A stretch of 64,000 nucleotides of DNA from Pseudomonas brassicacearum (lineage in GTDB: Bacteria > Pseudomonadota > Gammaproteobacteria > Pseudomonadales > Pseudomonadaceae), in NCBI RefSeq assembly GCF_000585995.1, contig NZ_CP007410.1, positions 5,421,430 through 5,485,429 on the forward strand, read 5' to 3'. Positions 51,757 through 61,461 of the stretch are shown piece after piece. The position numbers were made by a program, and so were the translations under genes. Numbering within the stretch: position 1 is the stretch's first letter; each line of letters opens with the position of its first letter. Under the pieces are notes generated by a model. That model searched no databases. It was not told the origin of the DNA and saw nothing but the letters and a program-made list of their open reading frames with translations.

Positions 51757-53322
51757 ATGGTATTTTCATCCAATGTGTTCCTGTTTCTGTTCTTGCCGAT
51801 CTTTCTCGGCTTGTACTACTTGAGCGGGCAACGCTATCGCAACCTGCTGTTGCTGCTGGCCAGCTATGTGTTCTATGCCTGGTGGCGGGTGGACTTCCTG
51901 GCGCTGTTCGCCGGCGTGACCCTGTGGAACTACTGGATCGGCCTGAAAGTCGGCGCCGCCGGTGTGCGCACCAAACCAGCCCAGCGCTGGCTGTTGCTTG
52001 GCGTGGCCGTTGACCTGTGCATCCTGGGTTACTTCAAGTACGCCAACTTTGGCGTGGACAGCCTCAACGCGATCATCACCGGTTTCGGTCTGAATCCGTT
52101 CATCCTGACCCACGTGCTGTTGCCGATCGGGATCTCGTTCTACATCTTCGAGTCCATCAGCTACATCATCGACGTCTATCGCGGTGACACCCCGGCGACC
52201 CACAACCTGATCGACTTCGCAGCGTTCGTGGCGATCTTTCCGCACCTGATCGCCGGCCCCGTGTTGCGTTTCCGCGACCTGGCCGATCAGTTCAACAACC
52301 GCACCCACACGCTGGACAAGTTCTCTGAAGGCTGCACGCGCTTCATGCAGGGTTTCATCAAGAAAGTGTTCATCGCCGACACCCTGGCGGTGGTGGCCGA
52401 CCATTGCTTTGCCTTGCAGAACCCGACCACGGGCGATGCCTGGCTCGGCGCCCTGGCCTACACCGCGCAGCTGTACTTCGACTTTTCCGGCTACAGCGAC
52501 ATGGCCATCGGCCTGGGCTTGATGATGGGTTTCCGTTTCATGGAAAACTTCAAGCAGCCCTACATCAGCCAGTCGATCACCGAGTTCTGGCGGCGCTGGC
52601 ACATCAGCCTGTCCACCTGGCTGCGCGATTACCTCTACATCACCCTGGGCGGTAACCGCAAAGGCACGTTGATGACCTATCGCAACCTGTTCCTGACCAT
52701 GCTGCTCGGCGGTCTGTGGCACGGCGCGAACATCACCTACGTGATCTGGGGTGCCTGGCACGGTATCTGGCTGGCCATCGAAAAGGCCGTGGGCATCAAC
52801 ACCACGCCACGCAGCATCAACCCGATCCGCTGGGCGCTGACCTTCCTGCTGGTGGTCATGGGCTGGGTGATTTTCCGCTCCGAAAACCTGCACGTGGCCG
52901 GTCGCATGTACGGCGCCATGTTCAGCTTCGGCGACTGGTCGCTGTCGGAACTGACCCGCGCCAACCTCACCGGCCTGCAGATCGCCACGCTGGTGGTGGC
53001 CTACATCACTCTCGCCTTCTTCGGCCTGCGGGACTTCTACACCAACCGTCCGCCGGTCAAGACCAAGCCTGAGGTCAACACCGAGGCCGACGGCCCGGCG
53101 ACTGCACAACCGGGGCTGATCAAAGCCGTACCGGGTGACAACCCGTCGAATATCCATGAACCGGGCTACACCGTGGGTGTCGAAGCCCAGGTGCAACCGG
53201 CCTACTGGACTGCGGACTGGTCACGCTACGCGATGCGCGCCCTGGTGCTCCTGCTGTTCATCGCCTCGATTCTCAAACTCTCGGCGCAAAGCTTCTCGCC
53301 GTTCCTTTACTTCCAGTTCTGA
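51757..53322 (+). CDS. algI: Alginate O-acetyltransferase membrane protein AlgI
   Basis: AlgI is a membrane-bound O-acyltransferase (MBOAT) that supplies acetyl groups across the inner membrane. The 521-residue protein starts MVFSSNVFLFLFLPIFLGLYY and has about ten membrane segments. The MBOAT His is His322 in LLGGLWHGAN, matching the essential residue of P. aeruginosa AlgI. The ATG at 51757 is preferred to one eight codons upstream. It precedes algJ by 11 bases. Confidence 0.95.
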   Translation: MVFSSNVFLFLFLPIFLGLYYLSGQRYRNLLLLLASYVFYAWWRVDFLALFAGVTLWNYWIGLKVGAAGVRTKPAQRWLLLGVAVDLCILGYFKYANFGVDSLNAIITGFGLNPFILTHVLLPIGISFYIFESISYIIDVYRGDTPATHNLIDFAAFVAIFPHLIAGPVLRFRDLADQFNNRTHTLDKFSEGCTRFMQGFIKKVFIADTLAVVADHCFALQNPTTGDAWLGALAYTAQLYFDFSGYSDMAIGLGLMMGFRFMENFKQPYISQSITEFWRRWHISLSTWLRDYLYITLGGNRKGTLMTYRNLFLTMLLGGLWHGANITYVIWGAWHGIWLAIEKAVGINTTPRSINPIRWALTFLLVVMGWVIFRSENLHVAGRMYGAMFSFGDWSLSELTRANLTGLQIATLVVAYITLAFFGLRDFYTNRPPVKTKPEVNTEADGPATAQPGLIKAVPGDNPSNIHEPGYTVGVEAQVQPAYWTADWSRYAMRALVLLLFIASILKLSAQSFSPFLYFQF

Positions 53323-53333
53323 GGGATCTGAAC

Positions 53334-54509
53334 ATGACCCGCTCATTACGCATCTTTTACATCGCACTGTTCCTGCTGATCCTGACAGCACTGGGCCTGT
53401 GGTCGACGCGCAGCTTCTTCGGCTTCAGTACCAACCCCGATGCGACCGTGCTCAACGGTCGCTGGACCAAAGCCGTCGAGACGCACTACGACGAGGAGTT
53501 CCCGATCAAGCGCCTGGGCACCAACATCTGGGCCGCGCTGGACTACAAGCTGTTCAATGAAGGCCGCAAAGGCGTGGTGCTGGGCCGCGACCAATGGCTG
53601 TACAGCGACGAAGAGTTCAACCCGATCGTCAACGAAGAGCTGAACCTGCAAGGCAACTACGCGCTGGTCGAAGGCGTGCGCCAGAAGCTCAAGGAACAAG
53701 GCATCACCCTGGTCATGGCGATCGTGCCAGCCAAGGTCCGCCTGTATCCAGAGCACTTGGGTGAAGTGAAGCCGTCGAGCATTCACGCCAACCTGTACCA
53801 GGATTTCCACGCTCGCGTGGCGGCAGACAAGATCCTCGCCCCGGACTTGCTTGGCCCGCTGCAACAGGCCAAGCAGAGCGGCCAGCAAGTGTTCCTGCGC
53901 ACCGACACCCACTGGACTCCGGAAGGCGCGCAAGTAGCCGCCGAAAACCTGGCCAAGGCCATAGCAGAGAAGGCACCGCTCAACGGCGAGCCACAACGCT
54001 TCGTCACTGAGCCTGCGGAAAAAATCACCCACAAGGGCGACCTGCGGCAGTTCCTGCCCCTGGACCCACTGTTCGAAAACCTGATGCCTGCCCAGGAACC
54101 GCTGGTCAAGCGCAATACCCGCGAAGCCGACAACCAGCCGGCCAGCGACGACGCACTGTTTGCCGACGCCCAGGTGCCCGTGGCCCTGATTGGCACCAGC
54201 TACAGCGCCAACCCCAACTGGAACTTCGTCGGTGCACTCAAGCAAGCCCTGCACAGCGACGTCGTGAACTACGCCGAAGACGGCCATGGCCCGATTCTGC
54301 CGATGCTCAGCTACCTCAAGAGCGACGCCTTCAAGAACAGCCCGCCACAGGTGCTGATCTGGGAGTTTCCTGAACGTTATCTGCCCGTGAACAACGAAAT
54401 CGGCGACGCCGACCCGCAGTGGGTCGCAGAGCTCAAACAAGCCGGCGCTCGTCAGCAGAACGTCGCAGCTAACACTCAATCCGAGACGCCCGACCGGGCG
54501 CAAAACTGA
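53334..54509 (+). CDS. algJ: Alginate O-acetyltransferase AlgJ
   Basis: AlgJ is a membrane-anchored SGNH acetyltransferase-like protein needed for acetylation. The 391-residue protein has an N-terminal membrane anchor (about residues 8-24), DTHW (Asp191, His193) and GTSYS (Ser289), the same triad pattern as AlgX. It shares its overall fold with AlgX but lacks the C-terminal sugar-binding module. It lies between algI and algF. Confidence 0.94.
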   Translation: MTRSLRIFYIALFLLILTALGLWSTRSFFGFSTNPDATVLNGRWTKAVETHYDEEFPIKRLGTNIWAALDYKLFNEGRKGVVLGRDQWLYSDEEFNPIVNEELNLQGNYALVEGVRQKLKEQGITLVMAIVPAKVRLYPEHLGEVKPSSIHANLYQDFHARVAADKILAPDLLGPLQQAKQSGQQVFLRTDTHWTPEGAQVAAENLAKAIAEKAPLNGEPQRFVTEPAEKITHKGDLRQFLPLDPLFENLMPAQEPLVKRNTREADNQPASDDALFADAQVPVALIGTSYSANPNWNFVGALKQALHSDVVNYAEDGHGPILPMLSYLKSDAFKNSPPQVLIWEFPERYLPVNNEIGDADPQWVAELKQAGARQQNVAANTQSETPDRAQN

Positions 54510-54523
54510 AAGAGAGGTCCACC

Positions 54524-55189
54524 ATGACTTTCAACACTACTCCTCGCCGTCTCGCAACTCGCTCCCTCAAGGCCGTTGCCCTCGTCGCCAGCATGAGCGC
54601 CCTTTCGCTGTCTGCCTTCGCAGGTGATTCGGCCCTGTACGGCCCAGTCGCGCCGAAGGGCTCGAGCTTCGTACGGATCTACAACGCCAGCAACGCCGAA
54701 GTCAGCGCTACCGTCGGCAGCACCAACCTCAGCGAAGTGGCCCCCCTGGCCAGCAGTGACTTCAGCTTCATGCCCGGCGGCGACTACAGCGCCAAGGTCG
54801 GCAGCCAGACCGTTCCGGTTAAACTGGCCCCCGATCACTATTACACCCTGGTCAACAACGCCAGCGGCCAGCCTCAACTGATCGAGGAGCCGCCGTTCAA
54901 GAACAAGCAGAAATCCCTGGTCCGCGTGCAGAACCTCACCGACAAGGCACTGACCCTCAAGACCGCCGATGGCAAGACCGAAGTGGTTCCGAACGTGGCG
55001 GCCAAAGGCCGTGGCGAACGTGAAATCAACCCGGTGAAAGTGACCCTGGCGCTGTTCGAAGGCGACAAGAAAGTCGGCGACCTCAAGCCTGTGGCCCTGG
55101 AACGCGGCGAAGCCGCCGTGCTGTACGTCACCGGTTCAGGCAGCAGCCTGTCGCCAGTGTGGGTGAAACGCCCGACGTCGACCCGCTGA
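54524..55189 (+). CDS. algF: Alginate O-acetylation protein AlgF
   Basis: AlgF is a periplasmic adaptor for the acetylation complex. The 221-residue protein has a signal peptide (cut after AFA, about residue 33), then two small beta-sandwich domains (YGPVAPKGSSFVRIYNASN..., and from about residue 125 KSLVRVQNLTDKALTLK). It follows algJ by 14 bases. A REPIN separates it from algA. Confidence 0.93.
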   Translation: MTFNTTPRRLATRSLKAVALVASMSALSLSAFAGDSALYGPVAPKGSSFVRIYNASNAEVSATVGSTNLSEVAPLASSDFSFMPGGDYSAKVGSQTVPVKLAPDHYYTLVNNASGQPQLIEEPPFKNKQKSLVRVQNLTDKALTLKTADGKTEVVPNVAAKGRGEREINPVKVTLALFEGDKKVGDLKPVALERGEAAVLYVTGSGSSLSPVWVKRPTSTR

Positions 55190-55217
55190 TGAATTCACCT
55201 GATTGACGCTGTACCCC

Positions 55218-55306
55218 TGTGGGAGCGGGCTTGCTCGCGAATACGGTCTCACATTCAACATTGATGTTGGCTGAACCACCACTTTCGCGAGCAAGCCCGC
55301 TCCCAC
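55218..55306. repeat. REPIN inside the alginate operon (algF-algA gap)
   Basis: Inverted TGTGGGAGCGGGC-type arms, variant with CGCGAATACGG near the spacer. It occupies the 217-base gap before algA. Confidence 0.88.
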
Positions 55307-55406
55307 CCTGAATTGGGGTGTCATTCGGGTACGGAACAACAACAAGAGAGTGAAACGACAGAACGCAGTAGCTCTAAAACCATTTCGATTTGTAGGAGTA
55401 ACAAAC

Positions 55407-56858
55407 ATGATTCCGGTGATCTTGTCAGGTGGTAGCGGCTCACGTCTTTGGCCGCTTTCGCGCAAGCAATTCCCTAAACAGTTCCTGGCCTTGACCGGCG
55501 AACACACCTTGTTCCAGCAGACCATCGAGCGCCTGGTGTTCGAGGGCATGGACACGCCGATCGTGGTCTGCAACAAAGACCACCGTTTCATCGTCAACGA
55601 ACAGCTGAGCACCCGCAAACTGGAAGCCCAACGCATCCTGATGGAACCGTTCGGGCGCAACACCGCCCCGGCCGTGGCCCTGACCGCGATGATGCTGGTC
55701 AATGAAGGTCGCGACGAGCTGATGCTGGTGCTGCCGGCCGACCACGTGATCGAAGACCAGAAAGCCCTGCAACGCGCCCTGGCCCTGGCCACCGTGGCCG
55801 CCGAGCGTGGCGAAATGGTGCTGTTCGGTGTGCCGGCCACCAAGCCCGAAACCGGCTATGGCTACATCAAGTCGACCAACGATGCGCTGCTGCCTGAAGG
55901 CGTGAGCCGTGTCTCGCACTTCGTCGAAAAACCCGACGTCAAGCGCGCCACCGAGTTCGTTAACGCCGGCGGTTATTTCTGGAACAGCGGCATGTTCCTG
56001 TTCCGCGCCAGCCGTTTCCTCGAAGAGCTGAAAAAGCACGATCCAGACATCTACGACACTTGCCTGCTGACCCTGGAGCGCAGTGAACAGACGGCTGACA
56101 CCATCACCCTCGACGAAGCCACCTTCGCCTGCTGCCCGGACAACTCCATCGACTACGCGGTGATGGAAAAGACCCAGCGCGCCTGCGTCGTACCGCTGTC
56201 GGCGGGCTGGAGCGATGTCGGTTGCTGGGCGTCGCTGTGGGAAGTCAACGAAAAAGACACCAACGGCAACGTCACCAAAGGCGACGTGGTGCTCCAGGAC
56301 AGCCGCAACTGCATGATCCATGGCAACGGCAAACTGGTGTCGGTGATCGGCCTGGACAACATCGTGGTGGTCGAAACCAAGGACGCCATGATGATCGCCC
56401 ATAAGGACAAGGTCCAAGGCGTCAAGCAGATGGTCAACACCCTCAATGCACAGGGCCGTACCGAAACCCAGAACCATTGCGAGGTCTATCGTCCGTGGGG
56501 TTCCTATGACTCGGTGGACATGGGCGGCCGTTTCCAGGTCAAGCACATCTCGGTCAAGCCGGGCGCGTGCCTGTCGCTGCAGATGCACCACCACCGCGCC
56601 GAACACTGGATCGTGGTCAGCGGCACCGCTGAAGTGACCTGCGACGAAAACGTGTTCCTGCTCTGCGAAAACCAGTCGACCTACATCCCGATCGCGTCGG
56701 TCCACCGCCTGCGCAACCCGGGCAAGATCCCGTTGGAAATCATCGAAGTGCAGTCCGGTAGCTACCTGGGCGAAGACGACATCGAACGCTTCGAAGACAT
56801 CTACGGTCGCTCCACCCCGATCGAACGCGGCGTGTCGGTGAAAACCATCGCGCAGTAA
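55407..56858 (+). CDS. algA: Phosphomannose isomerase / GDP-mannose pyrophosphorylase
   Basis: AlgA is bifunctional: it converts fructose 6-phosphate to mannose 6-phosphate and mannose 1-phosphate to GDP-mannose, the first and third steps of alginate precursor synthesis. The 483-residue protein has the pyrophosphorylase loop GGSGSRLWP at residues 8-16 and FVEKPD. The C-terminal cupin carries the isomerase zinc ligands in SLQMHHHRAEHW. The ATG at 55407 is used. It is the last gene, followed by a strong terminator. Confidence 0.96.
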   Translation: MIPVILSGGSGSRLWPLSRKQFPKQFLALTGEHTLFQQTIERLVFEGMDTPIVVCNKDHRFIVNEQLSTRKLEAQRILMEPFGRNTAPAVALTAMMLVNEGRDELMLVLPADHVIEDQKALQRALALATVAAERGEMVLFGVPATKPETGYGYIKSTNDALLPEGVSRVSHFVEKPDVKRATEFVNAGGYFWNSGMFLFRASRFLEELKKHDPDIYDTCLLTLERSEQTADTITLDEATFACCPDNSIDYAVMEKTQRACVVPLSAGWSDVGCWASLWEVNEKDTNGNVTKGDVVLQDSRNCMIHGNGKLVSVIGLDNIVVVETKDAMMIAHKDKVQGVKQMVNTLNAQGRTETQNHCEVYRPWGSYDSVDMGGRFQVKHISVKPGACLSLQMHHHRAEHWIVVSGTAEVTCDENVFLLCENQSTYIPIASVHRLRNPGKIPLEIIEVQSGSYLGEDDIERFEDIYGRSTPIERGVSVKTIAQ

Positions 56859-56874
56859 AGATCAGCCAAACAAG

Positions 56875-56932
56875 AAGCCCCCGTCCAGCCCACTGCGTCC
56901 CCTATCCGCAGTGGGTTGGGTGGGGGCTTTTT
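56875..56932 (+). terminator. Terminator of the alginate operon
   Basis: An outer stem AAGCCCCC/GGGGGCTT with an inner stem CCCACTGCG/CGCAGTGGG, followed by T5. It is also the 3' boundary for the convergent RHS gene. Confidence 0.9.
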
Positions 56933-56981
56933 GGTCCTGGGCTTTGTATGAAAAGTGCCTGCGCGACATTTCATACAACCC

Positions 56982-59762
56982 CTAAGCAAACGACTCCCAC
57001 TCACGACTCCCAGCTTTTCTAAAGGAAACGATGTAGGCGCTCGGAATCGGAGTAATGAATGTTACTTCGACCGTCATGGGTGGAATCATTGCGACGAAGT
57101 TGGCTTGATCGAGCGTGTTATTGCTCATCAGCAAACGAGCGTCCAACCTTCCTTTCGGGACAAACTTGAAAGGCTTGTCAATCCCCAGCGTTTGTTGATC
57201 GACGCTTCGCTCCTCCAAACCCGGGATCTCCATTCGATACAGATAGTTCCGGGTGTCACCGTATCCTCCCGAATCCTCATCCATCCCAGTGGACACATAA
57301 CCGGGAACAGGGCTTCTGACGTGTTCATTAGCCAGGGTATTAAAGCCCTTCGTCATCAATGCCTCTCTGAACTCCTGTTTGATTTTCAGCCCTCTATTAT
57401 CCCTGGGGAAAAAACCACCTGCCCTACGTATTTCATCTGGAGAGCGGTTGTCCCCTCGCATAACGATAATATTCCCCGCCTGGGTTATCGTTAATGCGTG
57501 CGAACCGACCAGCAGCTGGCTCCCGACATGGGGCGAGAGCGATCCCGTCGGCCGGATTGATTCAGAGTGCACCGTGGATACTTTTTCTACCGGAAGAAAC
57601 GATTCAACAGAAGATGCTTGAACTTGCGCTGTCCGCTGTGGAAGCTGTTTCAAGGGAGGTCTAGCTGTTCGAATCAGTGGAACTTGCCGGACTTGCGGTA
57701 ACTGATCACCGCCAGATTTGGACGACTCAAATGCTTGCCTGATCCTGGACACGTTACTTTCATCTTTAGGCTTGCCTTCAGGTTGAGGTGCAAGTCCATC
57801 GGTATCGAAAAACGTCAGCGGATTATTTCTCACCATCCGATAAAGGTTCAAACCGTCCACTTCCCCGGCCGGATCCGGATTGATCCAACGCTGCAGCCAC
57901 GGCGCGTAATACCTGAACCCATAGTAATAAAGCCCCGTCGCATCCCGCTCCTTGCCGGAGTAACGGACCGTCTTGTAACTGACTTCGATCACATCCTCCC
58001 CGGCCAGATACGCTGTCTCGCCGAAGGGATAAAAATGTTCCCGACTGATGATTCGCCCGTCGTGGTCAAGCTCCAGGCTGATAGAACCCAAGTGATCGGA
58101 AAAACTGTATCGATAGCGATTGTTTGCCCCTGAGGGTGGTGGGCTTTCCCAGTGCAGTACCCGAACGCTGTTGAGTCCACCCTGAGCCGTAATGACCTGT
58201 AGCGACTCCGCGGTGCCGCTGTCGGCGCGCAGTTCCAACCCCGGCAAATAACGCACTTCGGCCGCCAGCGTGCGGGTTCCAGTTTGCAGGGTACGAAGCT
58301 TGCGCACGCGCTGACCGTCGCCCGCGTAGACATACCGCTCACTGTCATCCAGACCAGACGCACGGGTTATCGGAGTGACCGAACCCAACTGGTTACGCGG
58401 ATCCCAGGCCAGGGAACGCCCCTCTTCCAATTGATGCCAATTGCCTCGCGCATCGAATGCCGCCTCGATCTCCTCCTCCGTCGGCGGCACACCATTACGG
58501 TACGGCAGGCAACGATTGCTGTAGCGGGCCACCTTCATCTGGTGTCCATGATTCTGCGCACCGACGTGGATCAGCTCCAGCAGGTTGCCGCTTTCATCGT
58601 AGCGATAGGTCTGCCGGTAATTGCTGACCGCCGCCGGGTCGCTACGATCAACGGACTCGGGCCCCTGGTTCAGGGCGCCCGCTTCCCATCCGGTGGCCTG
58701 GGTCAGTTGATAGAGCGTGTCGTAGATAAAACGACTGATGGGCTCGATCCGCTGGTTGGCGAAATAGCGCACCGGCAAGGCTTTGTCTTCAATGCTCAGG
58801 ACATTGCCCATGGGGTCGTAGACATAGACCAGGTCTTGCAACACCTGGTCGCCGTGTCGGGCACTTCGGGTCATCAAGCGACCGTCCTGGGGACTATAAG
58901 TGAGCCGGGTCCGCACACCGTTACCGGCCGTTTCCGCTTCGACCTGCCCCTCAGCGTTGTAGCGAATATCGCTTACCAGGGGCTGCCATTGACTCTGGCC
59001 CCGCAGCAGTAACTGGCTGCCGAAAATCCTGCCATCCAGAGTCAGCGTCTGCTGCTGCCGATTGCCCCTGGCATCGATCTGTTCCAGCGTATCGCTCTGC
59101 GGACCAAGGCGCCACGTCGTCAGGAACCCATCGCCAGGTTCCAGCAGCGGCTCACGGTCGGCTTCCAGTTCCGGCCAGTCCGGGTTGGCCGCATCGAGGG
59201 TGAAACGACGCTGCTGGGCAAGGCTTCGCCCAGTGAGGGAAAATGACTCCGACAGTACGGTCCCCGCCGGATCGTCATGGCGGATCAGTTGGCCATGCTG
59301 GTTGTGATCGCGATCACCCTGGCCCGGGTAACCATATCTCATGCGCTCGACGCACCGACGCGGTTGCCCGGCGCCCTGCTCGAACACCGCCACGGGACGC
59401 AGCGAGTCGTCGTAGGCCACCTCGCGTTGCATCCCCCGGCCATCCCAGCCCCGCAAGCCTTCGTTGGCCAGACCAGGTAAACCGATCTGAATGCCTGCGT
59501 CGACACTGACCGTATGCAGCGCGGCATCGGACAACGAATAAATCGTCGAAAGGCTGGCTGGGGCCGACGCGTCGTCTTGCTGCAAGGCCCACAACCGCGG
59601 ATCCCATTGTTTTATTCCCCGTCCCGCCGCGTCAAAAAGGTTGCGGTTGACGCGCCGTTGCGCGGGTCCACGCTCGATGCTGCGGTAATAGTCGACTGAG
59701 CAGACCACCAAGCCGCGCGAGTCGAAAGCCACGAGCTGCGGGGTTCTGTGATCCATGCCCAT
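56982..59762 (-). CDS. RHS repeat-associated core protein with ADP-ribosyltransferase-like toxin tip
   Basis: A 926-residue polymorphic toxin. YD/RHS repeats (e.g. YNAEGQVEAETAGNGVRTRLTY, YDESGNLLE) fill most of residues 100-600. The RHS core end reads GLYYYGFRYYAPWLQRWINPDP and ends at DTDGL (about 653-657), where the variable tip begins. After a Pro/Gln-rich linker, residues 765-926 resemble the cholera-toxin/heat-labile-enterotoxin A fold: RGDNRSPDEIRRAGGFFPR, then GYVSTG (about 822-826). A clear ExE motif is not visible. No signal peptide. No gene fits as immunity protein in the 123 bases before algA. Confidence 0.85.
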   Translation of the reverse strand: MGMDHRTPQLVAFDSRGLVVCSVDYYRSIERGPAQRRVNRNLFDAAGRGIKQWDPRLWALQQDDASAPASLSTIYSLSDAALHTVSVDAGIQIGLPGLANEGLRGWDGRGMQREVAYDDSLRPVAVFEQGAGQPRRCVERMRYGYPGQGDRDHNQHGQLIRHDDPAGTVLSESFSLTGRSLAQQRRFTLDAANPDWPELEADREPLLEPGDGFLTTWRLGPQSDTLEQIDARGNRQQQTLTLDGRIFGSQLLLRGQSQWQPLVSDIRYNAEGQVEAETAGNGVRTRLTYSPQDGRLMTRSARHGDQVLQDLVYVYDPMGNVLSIEDKALPVRYFANQRIEPISRFIYDTLYQLTQATGWEAGALNQGPESVDRSDPAAVSNYRQTYRYDESGNLLELIHVGAQNHGHQMKVARYSNRCLPYRNGVPPTEEEIEAAFDARGNWHQLEEGRSLAWDPRNQLGSVTPITRASGLDDSERYVYAGDGQRVRKLRTLQTGTRTLAAEVRYLPGLELRADSGTAESLQVITAQGGLNSVRVLHWESPPPSGANNRYRYSFSDHLGSISLELDHDGRIISREHFYPFGETAYLAGEDVIEVSYKTVRYSGKERDATGLYYYGFRYYAPWLQRWINPDPAGEVDGLNLYRMVRNNPLTFFDTDGLAPQPEGKPKDESNVSRIRQAFESSKSGGDQLPQVRQVPLIRTARPPLKQLPQRTAQVQASSVESFLPVEKVSTVHSESIRPTGSLSPHVGSQLLVGSHALTITQAGNIIVMRGDNRSPDEIRRAGGFFPRDNRGLKIKQEFREALMTKGFNTLANEHVRSPVPGYVSTGMDEDSGGYGDTRNYLYRMEIPGLEERSVDQQTLGIDKPFKFVPKGRLDARLLMSNNTLDQANFVAMIPPMTVEVTFITPIPSAYIVSFRKAGSREWESFA

Positions 59763-59933
59763 CGATCAAGCCTCTTGTTCCTGGCGCTGTGTCTGTTCAC
59801 TTGATATCTAACAAGGGGAAACATCATTGCCTACTGTCAGATATGACAGTGACGACCGATGGAACACGATGGACGAATATCAATGGCCTTTCCCCTTCGG
59901 TAGGATGTGCCTACGGTAACGGAGGCTTCAAAC

Positions 59934-60398
59934 ATGCTTATCGGCGTCTTGCTGGTCATCACCTGGCTCATCCTGTTGTTGCGCTACCCGGCCAAGGCCT
60001 TGCCGGTGTCCCTGGCAGCGTTCGTCGGGCTGGGACTGGTGGCCGCCTGGGTGCTCTGGCAGGAAAGCCGCGACATCCGGCAATTGGCGCGCCTGGAGCT
60101 GCGTATCACCTACGCCCCCGAACACTGCCCCGCCGACCGGCCCCTGTCGCTGACCCTGAACAACGGCAACGACGTGCCGCTGACCGAACTGCATTGGCGC
60201 ATCGCGGCCTATGCGCCGGGCGACACCATCAACCTGGCCGACACCCCCTACACCGCGCCCCGCTACCGTGGCCCGGGCGAACTGCAAGCCGGCGCCAGCT
60301 GGCAGGACTGTCTGCCCCTGCCCGTCCTGCGTCCCGGCTATCGCCCGCAAACCCTGGAGTTTCGCGCCGAGCGATTGCAAGGTAGTTTTTCCAACTGA
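59934..60398 (+). CDS. Small membrane protein of unknown function
   Basis: A 154-residue protein with two N-terminal membrane segments (LIGVLLVITWLILLL and LPVSLAAFVGLGLVAAWVLW) and a soluble C-terminal domain of about 100 residues that reads like a beta-sandwich (RITYAPEHCPADRPLSLTLNNGN, LHWRIAAYAPGD). Such proteins are annotated as multidrug transporter or hypothetical in pseudomonads; I see nothing that supports transport. GGAGG lies eight bases before ATG 59934. An SDR gene follows 34 bases later. Confidence 0.75.
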   Translation: MLIGVLLVITWLILLLRYPAKALPVSLAAFVGLGLVAAWVLWQESRDIRQLARLELRITYAPEHCPADRPLSLTLNNGNDVPLTELHWRIAAYAPGDTINLADTPYTAPRYRGPGELQAGASWQDCLPLPVLRPGYRPQTLEFRAERLQGSFSN

Positions 60399-60432
60399 AC
60401 CGTCCCCTCTTCTTTTGCACAAGGAACGCGCC

Positions 60433-61257
60433 ATGCCCGTTGCGTTGATTACCGGATGTTCCAGCGGCATTGGCCGTGCCCTCGCCGACGCCTTCAAGGC
60501 CGCCGGATACCAGGTCTGGGCCAGCGCGCGCAAAGTCGAGGACGTGGCAGTGCTCAGCGCTGCCGGGTTCACCGCCGTGCAACTGGACGTGAATGACGAA
60601 CAGGCCTTGGAACAGTTGAGCGAGCGGATCAACCAGCAACACGGTGGCCTCGATGTATTGATCAACAATGCCGGTTACGGCGCCATGGGGCCGCTGCTGG
60701 ACGGCGGCGTACCGGCCATGCAGCGCCAATTTGATACAAACGTGTTCGCGGTCGTCGGGGTGACTCGCGCGCTGTTCCCGGTGCTGCGTCGGGCCAAGGG
60801 ACTGGTGGTGAACATCGGCAGCGTTTCCGGCGTATTGGTCACGCCGTTCGCCGGCGCCTATTGCGCCTCGAAGGCGGCGGTGCATGCCTTGAGCGATGCG
60901 CTGCGCATGGAACTGGCACCGTTCGGCATCCGCGTCATGGAAGTCCAGCCCGGCGCCATTGCCTCCAGCTTCGCCAAGAACGCCGGCCATGAAGCCGAAC
61001 AATTGATCAACGAACAATCGCCCTGGTGGCCCCTGCGCGAGGGCATCCGCGCCCGGGCCAAGGCCTCCCAGGACAAACCGACCCCCGCCAGCGAATTCGC
61101 CGCCGGACTGCTCAAGGCCGTGCAACAACCCACACCACCCCGCCTGCTGCGCCTGGGCAATGGCAGCCGGGCGTTGCCGTTGATGGCTGGCTTACTGCCC
61201 AAGGCGTTGCTGGAGAAGGGGTTGATGAAGCGGTTTGGGTTGGGTGGGTCGCTGTAA
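60433..61257 (+). CDS. SDR family oxidoreductase
   Basis: A 274-residue classical short-chain dehydrogenase. The cofactor loop is TGCSSGIG at residues 7-14, then NNAGYGAMGPL, the catalytic Ser in IGSVSGVLVTP, and YCASK (Tyr/Lys pair). The acidic residue after strand 2 is replaced by SARKVED, which fits NADP(H). The C-terminal region after PGAIAS is variable and sets the substrate, which I cannot identify. The ATG at 60433 is used; the longer frame overlaps the preceding gene. It is probably cotranscribed with that gene. Confidence 0.88.
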   Translation: MPVALITGCSSGIGRALADAFKAAGYQVWASARKVEDVAVLSAAGFTAVQLDVNDEQALEQLSERINQQHGGLDVLINNAGYGAMGPLLDGGVPAMQRQFDTNVFAVVGVTRALFPVLRRAKGLVVNIGSVSGVLVTPFAGAYCASKAAVHALSDALRMELAPFGIRVMEVQPGAIASSFAKNAGHEAEQLINEQSPWWPLREGIRARAKASQDKPTPASEFAAGLLKAVQQPTPPRLLRLGNGSRALPLMAGLLPKALLEKGLMKRFGLGGSL

Positions 61258-61284
61258 CTATCAAGGGCTGGCGAGCTTTGCTGT

Positions 61285-61415
61285 TGTGGCGAGGGAGCTT
61301 GCTCCCGCTGGGTGGCGAAGCCGCCCCAAACCAGGCATTGCGGTGCGGCAGATCAAGAGGGGCGTCCAGGATGCGACTGCTGCGCAGCCGAACGGGAGCA
61401 AGCTCCCTCGCCACA
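61285..61415. repeat. REPIN, GTGGCGAGGGAGC type
   Basis: Inverted pair between the convergent SDR gene and the efflux operon. The right arm has a variant AACGGGAGCAAGC junction. Confidence 0.88.
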
Positions 61416-61461
61416 GGAATGGGGGGTGACAAGCCTCTTTGTCACCCCTGCCACCGTCGCC

